Of a stretch of 64,000 nt of DNA, positions 51,608-60,671 are shown one piece after another. Position 1 is the stretch's first letter. Each line of letters starts with the position of its first letter. The notes beneath the pieces were generated by a model that saw nothing but the letters and a program-made list of their open reading frames with translations, was not told the DNA's origin and searched no databases. The position numbers and the translations under genes were made by a program. The DNA is from CAXBGS01 sp963975425 (GTDB taxonomy: Bacteria; Planctomycetota; Planctomycetia; Pirellulales; Pirellulaceae): NCBI GenBank assembly GCA_963975425.1, contig CAXBGS010000003.1, positions 558,001 through 622,000 of the forward strand, in the 5' to 3' direction.

Positions 51608-54491
51608 CGATTCGGCCGAACGCGATGACCAGTCGGCACAAACGGATCCGCTTGCCCCAAGTGCATCCAAATTCGTCGTCGGAATCGATTTGGGCACCAC
51701 GAACTGCGCGATGTGTTTCGTCGACACCGATCAAGAAGATTGGTCCGTCAAGACGTTCCCGATTCCTCAGTGGGTTGATTTGGGACTAAGCGAAGACCGC
51801 GAAACGCTGCCCTCGTTCCACTACGAACTGACCGCGGACGAGCGTGCCCGCAGCCATCGCTTGCCATGGGAAAGCGATCCGTCCGGATTTTGTGTGGGCA
51901 CGTGGGCGCGCGATGCAGGCATCCGCATGCCTGGCCGCCGCGCCGCGTCGGCCAAGAGTTGGCTGAGTCATGACGGCGTCGACCGAACGGCGAAACTGCT
52001 GCCTTGGCATGGCGATCCCGATGTCGATCGACTTTCGCCCGTAGAAGTCTCTTCCCGATACCTCGCCCACTTACGACAAGCATGGGACAACGCTTTTCGC
52101 GATCACCCACTGGCCGATCAAGACGTCGTCATCACATTGCCTGCGTCCTTTGACGAAGTCGCTCGTGAGTTGACCATTGCCGCCGCGAAAACGGCCGGAC
52201 TTCCTCGCGTGTATTTGATCGAAGAACCACAGGCTGCGTTCTATGCTTGGATCAGTCGACAAGGTGAGGACTGGCAGAAACAAGTCACGCCCGGACAGCT
52301 GATTCTCGTTTGTGACATCGGTGGTGGAACAACCGACCTGACGCTGATCCGCGTGCGGACCGCCGGCGACGATTCCGATCAAGTCCAGTTCCATCGCGTG
52401 GCGGTCGGGAATCACTTGATGCTGGGCGGTGACAATATGGATCTGGCGCTCGCGAAACTGGCCGAGTCCGAGATCATCCGCACCACGGGGCAAGAACTGT
52501 CGCCGGCCCAGTGGGATCGCTTGGTGCAAGTATCACGCGGCGTAAAGGAGACGATGCTATCGGCAACACGGCCGGATTCGTACACGATCAACTTGCCCGC
52601 CGAAGGTTCGCGGCTGGTCGGTGGCGCAATCCAGACCGAAGTGTCAGCCGACGCGATCGATTCGATCTTGTTAGACGGGTTCTTTCCGCAGGTCCAAAGC
52701 GATGCGGTACCTCTCTCGGGCGAAAGCGGATTCCAAGAGTTCGGACTTCCCTATGCCGCCGACGCCGCAATCACACGCCACCTGGCAGCGTTCCTAAGCC
52801 AACATCGTCGAACCGGCATTGACGCCGACGATTCTGATGCGGCTGATCGACCGGACCTGATCTTGTTCAATGGCGGTGCACTTGCATCAACGGTTGTTCA
52901 AGACCGGATCGTCGGACAAGTGTCCGGCTGGTTCGGCGATCATGACGCCTGGTCGCCAAAGGTACTGTCATCGCCGCGTCTCGACTTGGCTGTCGCCCAT
53001 GGGGCCGCCTATTACGCGATGGTGCGCCGCGGCAAAGGTGTTCGGATCGCCGCGAACCTGGGACGATCGTACTACATCCAAGTCGAATCCGATCCGGCAC
53101 GGGGCCTGTGCTTGATCCCGGGCGATGCAGAGGCGGGACAAAATTTTCGCACCGACAACCATCCGTTGCAGCTGCAAATCGGTTCGCCGGCTCAGTTCCC
53201 TTTGTGGGTCAGCAGCACACGCTTGGCGGACAAGGTTGGTGAAGTTGTCGAAATCGATCGACGTGAATTTTCACCATTGCCGCCTATCTGCACCGCGCTG
53301 ATGCTGGGCAAACAACGGCAACACGACAACATCGAAGTCATCATCGAATCAGAACTCAGCGAGATTGGAACGGTCGGACTGTACTGCGTCGACCCGAAAT
53401 CCAACCGGCGATGGCGGCTGGACTTCGACATCCGCAGCACGTTGGAAACAGATCGTTCGGCGCACAAGGCATCGGGCGAGTCGTCCGGAATCGTTGATGC
53501 CGAAACGATCGACGCGTGCTCGCGGTCGATCGACTCGGTTTTTGGCGATCAACGTACGCACAAGGAAAGCACAAACCGCGGATACGAGACGACAGACACC
53601 GGTCCCGTGGAAATCAAGCCCGGCAAACTGGTCAAGCACATCCAGTCGATCACAGAATCGAGCCGGCACGCTTGGCCGCCCTCGTTGTTGAGAGAGTTTT
53701 GGCACGTGTTGATGGAGCACGAATCCGGCCGGCGCAAGTCCCCACAACATGAATCCCGCTGGTTGAACATGGTCGGATTCTGTTTGCGTCCCGGTTACGG
53801 CGTCGCGGTCGACGATTGGCGCGTCGATCAGACTTGGCGAGCGATCCACGGCAAGCTGGCCTTTGCCGATGTTGCCAGTCGCTACGAATCGATGATCCTT
53901 TGGCGCCGCATTGCCGGCGGCTTGATGGCCGGACAACAGACGCAACTGGCGGCACCGCTGATCAGCGCCCTGAAAAACAAGTCACGGCGATTTCAACCCA
54001 ATGAAATTGCCGAAGCTTGGCGGTTGCTCGGGTCTCTGGAACGACTGACACCGACGGCAAAAATGGATCTCGCCAACGTTGCGATGACTGCGGTGGGCCA
54101 ACAAAAGAACGAAAAATTGCGGCCGGCATTACTTTGGGCGCTCGGACGCATCGCCAGCCGGCAAGTCACGTACGGGCCGCTGAATTGCACCGTACCTGCT
54201 GAGCCAGTTTCCCAGTGGATCGACGAACTGATCCGGCAAAGCGAAGCCGGAAAGTTTGCCGATTGCGATCGTATGTTGATGCTGACGCTGGTGCAAATGT
54301 CTCGCCGCACCGGTGACCGTTTCCGCGACTTGCCATCGGACCAATTATCGACGGTCGTCAAGTCACTTCGGTCACACGATGCACCCGATCACTACGTCAC
54401 TCTGATCACCGAGGGCGGATCGCTGGACGCCGAAGAAGAGGAAGCTATTTTTGGCGAATCCTTGCCGCTGGGCATTCGACTGGTGCGTTAG
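51594..54491 (+). CDS. Large Hsp70-family protein with extra C-terminal domain (DUF3731-like)
   Basis: This 965-residue protein starts at a GTG at 51594 that overlaps the first Hsp70 gene by 14 bp. The N-terminal ATPase has GIDLGTTNCAM, and CDIGGGTTDLTLIRV for the phosphate motifs. The C-terminal 330 residues (from about residue 620) are all-helical, with HAWPPSLLREFWHVLME and MVGFCLRPGYGVAVDDWRV, a pattern consistent with DUF3731. Its length is far above DnaK (about 640). It probably acts with the smaller Hsp70; clients are unknown. Confidence 0.9.
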   Translation: MSQSNDSAERDDQSAQTDPLAPSASKFVVGIDLGTTNCAMCFVDTDQEDWSVKTFPIPQWVDLGLSEDRETLPSFHYELTADERARSHRLPWESDPSGFCVGTWARDAGIRMPGRRAASAKSWLSHDGVDRTAKLLPWHGDPDVDRLSPVEVSSRYLAHLRQAWDNAFRDHPLADQDVVITLPASFDEVARELTIAAAKTAGLPRVYLIEEPQAAFYAWISRQGEDWQKQVTPGQLILVCDIGGGTTDLTLIRVRTAGDDSDQVQFHRVAVGNHLMLGGDNMDLALAKLAESEIIRTTGQELSPAQWDRLVQVSRGVKETMLSATRPDSYTINLPAEGSRLVGGAIQTEVSADAIDSILLDGFFPQVQSDAVPLSGESGFQEFGLPYAADAAITRHLAAFLSQHRRTGIDADDSDAADRPDLILFNGGALASTVVQDRIVGQVSGWFGDHDAWSPKVLSSPRLDLAVAHGAAYYAMVRRGKGVRIAANLGRSYYIQVESDPARGLCLIPGDAEAGQNFRTDNHPLQLQIGSPAQFPLWVSSTRLADKVGEVVEIDRREFSPLPPICTALMLGKQRQHDNIEVIIESELSEIGTVGLYCVDPKSNRRWRLDFDIRSTLETDRSAHKASGESSGIVDAETIDACSRSIDSVFGDQRTHKESTNRGYETTDTGPVEIKPGKLVKHIQSITESSRHAWPPSLLREFWHVLMEHESGRRKSPQHESRWLNMVGFCLRPGYGVAVDDWRVDQTWRAIHGKLAFADVASRYESMILWRRIAGGLMAGQQTQLAAPLISALKNKSRRFQPNEIAEAWRLLGSLERLTPTAKMDLANVAMTAVGQQKNEKLRPALLWALGRIASRQVTYGPLNCTVPAEPVSQWIDELIRQSEAGKFADCDRMLMLTLVQMSRRTGDRFRDLPSDQLSTVVKSLRSHDAPDHYVTLITEGGSLDAEEEEAIFGESLPLGIRLVR

Positions 54492-55129
54492 TCCAGCAGC
54501 CCCATCCGCACCGCTCGTACCGCCGCGTCGGTGCGGTCGTTCGCCTTCATCTTCCGAAGCACATTTTGAACGTGTTCCTTCACTGTCTCGACGCTGATCC
54601 CTAGCGACCGAGCGATTTCCTTGTTGCTCAATCCCAATGCGATATGTCGTAAGACTTGGGCTTCCCGAGCGGTCAATGCGATTTCGTCAGGAATCTTATT
54701 CGTATCAACCGCCTCATGCATCTTCTTTTGTATTTGAACCAACGCACTATCGGAGTCAGGCGGATGCCCGCTGGCAAGACTGTGCAGCACAGTACTGATC
54801 GAAACGTGAGCGGTGGTCTTGACGATATAATCGGTCGCCCCCAAGGCGGCGGCGCGGGCAATATAAGTCGGATTGTCGTAAGTGCTGAGCATGATCACGG
54901 GCAACGCTTTGTGCCGCGAGCGAATTTCCTCAAGCGTCGACAACCCATCCTTTTGGGGCATACGAACGTCCAATAAAACGGCATCAAACTCTTCCGTTGC
55001 CAAGCGTTCGACGGCGTCGGCACCGCTGGAAACCATTCCCGCCACTTGGGTTTGAGGTGTCGTCAAGAGGTTCGCCAAGCCCTCTCGAGCAACCTCGTGA
55101 TCATCGACAACCAAAATCTTTATGGGCAT
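54488..55129 (-). CDS. NarL/FixJ-family response regulator
   Basis: This 213-residue regulator starts at the ATG at 55129. The receiver domain has acidic pocket DDHE near residues 9-12 and phospho-acceptor D54 in LLDVRMPQKDG. A LuxR-type helix-turn-helix lies near 150-200 (LTAREAQVLRHIALGLSNKEIARSLGIS in part), followed by ENVQ-type recognition helix KEHVQNVLRKMKA. No kinase gene is adjacent. It converges tightly with the Hsp70 gene (4 bp) and diverges from the NtrC-like gene. Confidence 0.93.
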   Translation of the reverse strand: MPIKILVVDDHEVAREGLANLLTTPQTQVAGMVSSGADAVERLATEEFDAVLLDVRMPQKDGLSTLEEIRSRHKALPVIMLSTYDNPTYIARAAALGATDYIVKTTAHVSISTVLHSLASGHPPDSDSALVQIQKKMHEAVDTNKIPDEIALTAREAQVLRHIALGLSNKEIARSLGISVETVKEHVQNVLRKMKANDRTDAAVRAVRMGLLD

Positions 55130-55456
55130 ACAGATTTCCAGCATCGGTTCACGTTGGGTGGTTTTAGATCCAGGATTAGACTTACGGACGCCCCCGAAGA
55201 GGTCATCGACGATTGTTCACTGTTTGACCACCGATTGCTAGTCGAAATCGTCCATAAGTGCATATTGAGCAATGAGTTACCGCATCTCTGGATGTATCCG
55301 GCAACACCAGAACGGGGGGAACTGTCATCGCTCCGATTCGGGAGTGTCGATCGGATGGCGGAATTTGACGATTTTGACCGACGCCTAACTGTGACCTAGA
55401 TATTGCTGACGAAAGACTCTCGTTGAAAATGCACCCTGGTTCCGGTTCGGTAACTC
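55130..55456. other. Divergent region between two response regulators
   Basis: This 327-bp stretch carries the promoters of the NarL-like gene (leftward) and the NtrC-like gene (rightward). A long chance frame covers part of it on the plus strand. I see no sigma-54 promoter (GG-N10-GC type) or clear operator. Confidence 0.4.
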
Positions 55457-56884
55457 ATGACATCACCCGCATCGATCTTGCTGGTCGACGACGATCGCCA
55501 CTTGGTCCAATCCATGGCCGAGTGGTTGAGCGAGATGTCGTACCAGGTCCAAACGGCCGAATCGCTCGACAGCGCGAATCAGCGTCTCAAGAGCCAAACG
55601 TTCGATCTGGTCATTACCGATTTGCGATTGGGTAACGAAGACGGTTTCGATCTCATCACGCACACACGTAAACATCATCCCGACACATCGGTGCTTGTGA
55701 TGACCGGCTATGCCACGCCGGACACGGCTGTGCAAGCGGTCCGAGCGGGCGCATTCGACTTGCTGACCAAACCGTTGATCGACGACGAACTTCGTTTAGC
55801 GATCGAGCGGGCCGTTTCGCAGCGTGAGATTGCAAGAGAGAACGAACAGCTACGCCAACAACTTGATCGTCGCAGCGGCCTGGAAAACATTCTGAGCCAC
55901 GACTATCGCATGCTTAAGATCTTTGACGTGATCGACAGCGTTGCCGATGCAAGAGCATCGATCCTGATTACGGGCGAAAACGGAACGGGCAAGAGCATGA
56001 TCGCGCGGGCAATCCATGCCCGCAGCGCACGCCGCAACGCCGCCTTCGTTGAAGTCGCTTGTGGCGCACTGCCGGATACACTGTTGGAAAGCGAACTGTT
56101 CGGACATGTCGCCGGTGCCTATACCGGAGCGAACTCGAACAAAGACGGCAAATTCAAACTGGCCGACGGCGGAACGATCTTCCTGGACGAGATCGGTACC
56201 GCAACCGCTGCGATGCAAGTGAAACTGCTCCGGGTGCTGCAGGAATTCCAGTTTGAACAGCTCGGTGGCGTCGAAACCCACAGCGTCGACACGCGTGTGA
56301 TCCTGGCGACCAACGAGGACCTATCCAAGGGCGTTGCCGAAGGAACATTCCGCCAAGACCTGTACTACCGAATCAATGTAGTCAACATCGTGCTGCCAGC
56401 CTTGCGACAGCGGGCTGGTGATATCCCGTTGCTGGTTGAACATTTCCTGCGTGAAGTGTCCGAAGCTTGTGACCGCGAGGTCGATGGATTCGACAGCGAA
56501 GCGATGAACGCGATGCAGGCCTACGCATGGCCGGGCAACGTCCGGCAACTAGAGAACGTCGTCGAACGAGCCGTTCTGCTCGCACGGGGCCCGCGGCTGA
56601 CGATGGAAGACCTGCCGCCGGAGCTGACCGGACGCTCGTCAGAACATGAATCCATCGCCACGAGTGCTGGCCAAACGGCGGCGGCGCCAAGCTTGGGCGA
56701 TATTCAAGGCAAGAGTCTTCGTGACGCCTTGGAAGGTCCCGAACGACAAATCATCTTGCAAGCACTTCGTGCCAACGGATGGAATCGCGCCGCGACGGCC
56801 GATGCATTGGAAATCAATCGCACGACGCTTTACAAGAAAATGAAGCGGCTGGGTTTGGATGATCCGCGACTTCAGTTCGCGTGA
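55457..56884 (+). CDS. NtrC-family sigma-54-dependent response regulator
   Basis: This 475-residue activator has three domains. The receiver has D55 as likely phospho-acceptor and K105 as switch lysine. The AAA+ domain has Walker A GENGTGKS at 173-180, the sigma-54 contact loop GAYTGA at 220-225 (a Tyr variant of GAFTGA) and Walker B GGTIFLDEIG at 238-247. A Fis-type helix-turn-helix ends the protein (NGWNRAATADALEINRTTLY). The partner kinase and target genes are not visible here. It is an isolated gene. Confidence 0.95.
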   Translation: MTSPASILLVDDDRHLVQSMAEWLSEMSYQVQTAESLDSANQRLKSQTFDLVITDLRLGNEDGFDLITHTRKHHPDTSVLVMTGYATPDTAVQAVRAGAFDLLTKPLIDDELRLAIERAVSQREIARENEQLRQQLDRRSGLENILSHDYRMLKIFDVIDSVADARASILITGENGTGKSMIARAIHARSARRNAAFVEVACGALPDTLLESELFGHVAGAYTGANSNKDGKFKLADGGTIFLDEIGTATAAMQVKLLRVLQEFQFEQLGGVETHSVDTRVILATNEDLSKGVAEGTFRQDLYYRINVVNIVLPALRQRAGDIPLLVEHFLREVSEACDREVDGFDSEAMNAMQAYAWPGNVRQLENVVERAVLLARGPRLTMEDLPPELTGRSSEHESIATSAGQTAAAPSLGDIQGKSLRDALEGPERQIILQALRANGWNRAATADALEINRTTLYKKMKRLGLDDPRLQFA

Positions 56885-56940
56885 TGCCCGTGTGTCAGGG
56901 AAACAGGATGTGAAACCCAGGGCTTACCCGTGCTTTCTCG

Positions 56941-56994
56941 CTCAATCGCCCGCGTTCTTTTTCCTCAATCGCCCGCGTTCTTTTTCCTCAATCG
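56941..56994. repeat. 23-bp tandem repeat between ntrC-like and mlaE-like genes
   Basis: A 23-bp unit starting CTCAATCGCCCGCGTT occurs at 56941-56963 and 56964-56986, with a third partial copy at 56987-56994. A small hairpin (GTCAGG/CCTGAC, 56994-57010) follows. The region is upstream of the Mla-type operon. Confidence 0.9.
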
Positions 56995-57074
56995 TCAGGG
57001 TCTGCCTGACCGATACATTCTCTTGAGTATGTTCTTCGGTTACCGCTGCGCCCCAGAATTGAGGCCGTTTCCCC

Positions 57075-57950
57075 TTGTCGACGTCATCTTTGCCTGAAGG
57101 ATCGGGTCTGGCACGTGGTACAGACGCGGATCATCCGATCGTCCAGTGGGTAACCCAGTGGGGATCGGCCGTCGTCGACGGCATCAATAAAATCGGCGAC
57201 ATGACGCTTTTCGCATGGTCCATGTGCCAGTGGATGGTGACTCGATTGCCGCGGCGCGGCACGATGATGATCAACTTTTATCAGGTCGGTGTACTGAGCC
57301 TGCCCGTGGTCGCGCTGACCGGAACGTTCATCGGCATGGTGTTAGCCGTGCAAAGTTATCACCAGTTTCACACGATCGGGCTCGAGAGTCGGCTGGGTGT
57401 GGTGATCAACACTTCGCTGGTGCGAGAACTCGGCCCCGTCCTTGCTGCAACCATGCTGGCCGGTCGCGTGGGCAGCGCGATGGCCGCGGTGCTGGGGACG
57501 ATGCGAGTGACCGAACAAATCGATGCACTCACCACGATGGGTGCCGATCCGATTCACTATTTGGTGGTGCCGCGTTTCTTGGCGTGCATCTTGCTAATTC
57601 CCGCCCTAACGATCATGGCCGACTTCATGGGCATTGTCGGCGGCTATTTCTACAGCGTGATCATTCTGGACATTGATCATGCGGCGTACCTGAATCATTC
57701 GCGTGATGGCGTTGCCGCATTTGATCTATTCAGTGGGCTCTTCAAGAGTATTTTCTTTGGCGGAATCATCGCGTTGGTTAGTTGTTACCAAGGATTCCAC
57801 TGCGAGGCCGGTGCCGAAGGAGTTGGGAAAGCGGCCACAACTGCTTTTGTATACTCATTCGTAATCATCCTCACGATGGATTTGTTCCTGACCATCATCT
57901 TAGATGGCGTCTACTACGCGATTTATCCCCAGGGAGCATCGCTGCTATGA
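57075..57950 (+). CDS. mlaE: MlaE-family ABC lipid transporter permease
   Basis: This 291-residue inner-membrane protein has about five to six membrane segments and the MlaE signature EQIDALTTMGADPIHYLVVPR near residues 155-175 (given in pieces: EQIDALTTMGADP). MlaE forms the permease of phospholipid transport systems that keep the outer membrane asymmetric. The start is a TTG at 57075 with GAGG about 10 bases before. Its stop overlaps the ATPase start as ATGA. Confidence 0.93.
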   Translation: MSTSSLPEGSGLARGTDADHPIVQWVTQWGSAVVDGINKIGDMTLFAWSMCQWMVTRLPRRGTMMINFYQVGVLSLPVVALTGTFIGMVLAVQSYHQFHTIGLESRLGVVINTSLVRELGPVLAATMLAGRVGSAMAAVLGTMRVTEQIDALTTMGADPIHYLVVPRFLACILLIPALTIMADFMGIVGGYFYSVIILDIDHAAYLNHSRDGVAAFDLFSGLFKSIFFGGIIALVSCYQGFHCEAGAEGVGKAATTAFVYSFVIILTMDLFLTIILDGVYYAIYPQGASLL

Positions 57951-58822
57951 ACGCCGCGGCCACGATGGAAAACGAATATCACAGTAACGACCCGTCTGAA
58001 TTCGACCAAGTTGACACCGGCGCACTCGACGCGCTGATCGAAGTACGCAAGCTGACGGTTCGCTTTGGCAATCAAACGATTTTGAAAGACATCCACTTGT
58101 CGATCGAGCGAGGGCAAACGATTGCCGTCATCGGCGAAAGCGGTTGTGGCAAAACCGTGTTCATGAAAACGTTGGTCGGCCTGATCAAACCTACGCTAGG
58201 AGAGATCCGATTTGACGGGCGACCATTGCAAGAGATGACGCAAACGGAGCTCACGCAGACGCGGCGTCGATTCGGATTCGTGTTTCAGAATGCGGCATTG
58301 TTCGACAGCATGTCGATATTTGACAACGTTGCGTTCCCGATTCAACAGAACGAAAAGACGCCGCCGGCCGATCTGCGCCGACGCGTGATGCAGCGACTCG
58401 CCGACGTCGGCTTGCCCGAAAATGTTGCCAAGAAATTCCCGGCAGAACTCTCCGGCGGCATGCGAAAACGAGTCGGGCTCGCACGTGCCCTGATTCTGGA
58501 ACCTGAATTGGTCGTGTACGACGAACCCACCACGGGACTCGATCCGATCATGAGCGACGTAATCAACGAGTTAATCCTGGACACCCGTCGGCGTTTTCCC
58601 GTGACGAGCGTCGTGGTCACGCACGATATGCATACGGCCAGGAAAGTGGCCGATCGAGTTTTAATGTTCTACCCGCGGGCCAGGTTGCAAAGCGGGGAAT
58701 CGCAAGTCCTGTTCGATGGTCCGCCCAGTGATCTTGAACACGCCGAAGACCGCCGCGTTCGCCAGTTTGTTCGCGGTGAAGCCGGCGAACGGCTTGATGA
58801 AATGACCCGAGGAATGCAGTAA
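57947..58822 (+). CDS. mlaF: MlaF-family ABC transporter ATPase
   Basis: This 291-residue ATPase has Walker A GESGCGKT at residues 63-70, signature LSGGM at 168-172 and Walker B LVVYDEP at 188-194, in the order typical of MlaF. The first 30 residues are an extra acidic stretch. It drives phospholipid movement together with MlaE. The ATG overlaps the mlaE stop, and mlaD-like follows after 6 bp, so the genes are clearly one operon. Confidence 0.94.
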   Translation: MNAAATMENEYHSNDPSEFDQVDTGALDALIEVRKLTVRFGNQTILKDIHLSIERGQTIAVIGESGCGKTVFMKTLVGLIKPTLGEIRFDGRPLQEMTQTELTQTRRRFGFVFQNAALFDSMSIFDNVAFPIQQNEKTPPADLRRRVMQRLADVGLPENVAKKFPAELSGGMRKRVGLARALILEPELVVYDEPTTGLDPIMSDVINELILDTRRRFPVTSVVVTHDMHTARKVADRVLMFYPRARLQSGESQVLFDGPPSDLEHAEDRRVRQFVRGEAGERLDEMTRGMQ

Positions 58823-58828
58823 CCCATC

Positions 58829-60085
58829 ATGGATGAAAACAAACTACGCTTCGGCGTCGGGGTGTTGGTGATCGCGGCTATCGGGATCGGCATCATCTTG
58901 GCGTTCTTGTTCGGTGCATTTCCGACGGTGCTGAACCGCGAATACACGCTGTTGGTCGAATTCCCGTCGGCCGAAGGCATCAGCACGAATACGCCGGTCC
59001 TGCGCGACGGTGTCCGCATCGGCCGCGTTGCCGACATCGATCTGTTGGAAGAGCAGGGTGTTCTGCTGACCTTGGCGATGGACGAAAAGGAAAAACTCAC
59101 CCATCGATACATCCCCAGTGTCGGTCGCGGGTCCTTGGTGACCGGTGACGCAAAACTGGAATTCGTTCGTGTCGATAACAGCGAACTGATCCGAATCCAC
59201 GGTGATCCCAATCTGGATCCGATCTCGTTCGCAGCGACTCCATATGGCGACGGTGACTATTACCAGTACGGACAAAAAGCGGACGATCCACTGAGCGCAA
59301 TCTTTGATCTCGAAAGTGACCTGCGCGGAACCATGCAGTCGATCCAAGGTGCCGCATCATCGATCGAAGAAGCCGGCGTCGGCGTCAATGACCTTGCTAA
59401 ACAGGTCAGCCAAGTGATCGATGGCACCGACACCACCATCGAAGACATCGCGGATGAAGCCGTACAGGCGTTGGAAGAATTCCAGGGCGCGATGAGAGAT
59501 GTTCGTGCAATCGTGGGCAATCCGGAAACCCAGCAAAGTTTACAGGACGCATTAAGCAAATTACCCGACCTGCTGCAGAATGCTCAGGAGACTTTGCAAT
59601 CGGCCGATCGCACGTTCGACAGCTTTGAAAGGGTGGGCGACCGACTGGAACGAGTCGGCGAGCAAGCCGAAGTCGTCGTCCGCAACGTCGACTCGACCGT
59701 CGATACGGTACGCGACACGGTGCAAGGCGCCAAACGAACCGTCGACAACATTGAACGTTTCACTCAGCCGCTAGGCGACCGCAGCGAAGAACTCGTTGCG
59801 CAGGTCTTGCAGACGATGGCCCGACTGGACGGCGCATTGCTGGAAGTTCAACAGTTCGGTGTGACGCTGAACAACAGCAACGGAACGGTGAAGCGACTGC
59901 TGGAAGACGAGGATCTGTATTTTCAAATCCGCCGTACGGTACAAAACATCGAAGAAGCATCGGCCAAGATTCGTCCGATTCTCGACGACGTACGTGTCTT
60001 CAGCGACAAAGTCGCACGCGACCCAAGAGAACTGGGCGTCCGCGGTGCTCTGAACAAACGTCCCAGCGGAATGGGATTTAAGTAA
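58829..60085 (+). CDS. mlaD: MlaD-family (MCE domain) lipid-transport protein
   Basis: This 418-residue protein starts with a single membrane helix (about residues 10-32, VGVLVIAAIGIGIILAFLFG). An MCE domain follows (about 38-118, YTLLVEFPSAEGISTNTPVL, then GRVADIDLL). A long helical, coiled-coil-like region (about 160-400) completes it. MCE proteins form rings that carry lipids across the periplasm. The long helical tail is more like the larger MCE proteins than E. coli MlaD (183). MlaC and MlaB homologues are not in the window. Confidence 0.9.
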   Translation: MDENKLRFGVGVLVIAAIGIGIILAFLFGAFPTVLNREYTLLVEFPSAEGISTNTPVLRDGVRIGRVADIDLLEEQGVLLTLAMDEKEKLTHRYIPSVGRGSLVTGDAKLEFVRVDNSELIRIHGDPNLDPISFAATPYGDGDYYQYGQKADDPLSAIFDLESDLRGTMQSIQGAASSIEEAGVGVNDLAKQVSQVIDGTDTTIEDIADEAVQALEEFQGAMRDVRAIVGNPETQQSLQDALSKLPDLLQNAQETLQSADRTFDSFERVGDRLERVGEQAEVVVRNVDSTVDTVRDTVQGAKRTVDNIERFTQPLGDRSEELVAQVLQTMARLDGALLEVQQFGVTLNNSNGTVKRLLEDEDLYFQIRRTVQNIEEASAKIRPILDDVRVFSDKVARDPRELGVRGALNKRPSGMGFK

Positions 60086-60230
60086 GCCCAGTCCTTCACC
60101 GCTATAGCTCCCCTTTTGCGGCAGCCGATCCTTTGATCTTGATCGCTGACCTTCCGCCAATCATGATCGCCGCCGGGGCGATCCATGGTCGATCACGAAT
60201 CGGCAAGCGTGCAAACGACGCGTCGCCGAT

Positions 60231-60260
60231 CAAAGCAGCAGGCCCCAAAGCAGCAGGCCC
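60231..60260. repeat. 15-bp tandem duplication upstream of atpC end
   Basis: CAAAGCAGCAGGCCC occurs twice head-to-tail (60231-60245, 60246-60260) in the gap between the convergent mlaD-like and atpC genes. No terminator-like structure is obvious nearby. Confidence 0.88.
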
Positions 60261-60281
60261 GATATCGTTTGGAAGAGCTTT

Positions 60282-60668
60282 CTATCGAGCGGCGCGGCGT
60301 TGGCCACGTGCGCGACGGACCGCGGTTTCCTTCAGCTGGCCTTGTTCGGGAGTCGACGCCGGCATCGCCAGCGCTTCCTCGAGTGCCTTTTCAGCTTCCT
60401 CGCTATCGAGGAAATCCACCGAGACGGCACGCCCGGTCAAAACGCTGACCACGTTGTCTTCGACCTGCGCGAAACCGCCGTCGACGTAGTAACGTTCCGG
60501 TCCGGCTGCGGTTTGCAGACGCAGTGTTCCGAATCCCAGTCGACCGATCATAGGTGCTCGGTCTTTCAAGATTCCCAGCTCGCCGTCGTACATCGGCAGC
60601 GAAATGAATTCCGCTTCCCGATCTAGCTCGGTGCGTTCTGGTGTGACAACGATGCAGCGAAGTGACAT
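60282..60668 (-). CDS. atpC: F1F0 ATP synthase subunit epsilon
   Basis: This 128-residue protein is the epsilon subunit, which regulates the rotary ATP synthase. The N-terminal beta-barrel is complete (RCIVVTPERTELDREAEFISLPM, then GELGILKDRAPMIGRL), and the helical C-terminus is rather short and basic (RRARGQRRAAR). It starts 3 bp after atpD, the normal last gene of the operon. Confidence 0.96.
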   Translation of the reverse strand: MSLRCIVVTPERTELDREAEFISLPMYDGELGILKDRAPMIGRLGFGTLRLQTAAGPERYYVDGGFAQVEDNVVSVLTGRAVSVDFLDSEEAEKALEEALAMPASTPEQGQLKETAVRRARGQRRAAR

Positions 60669-60671
60669 GGC

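Noticed and set aside
55046..55399. 117-codon frame between the two response regulators
   Set aside because: It starts inside the NarL-like gene on the opposite strand, shows no recognisable domain and sits in a region expected to hold promoters.
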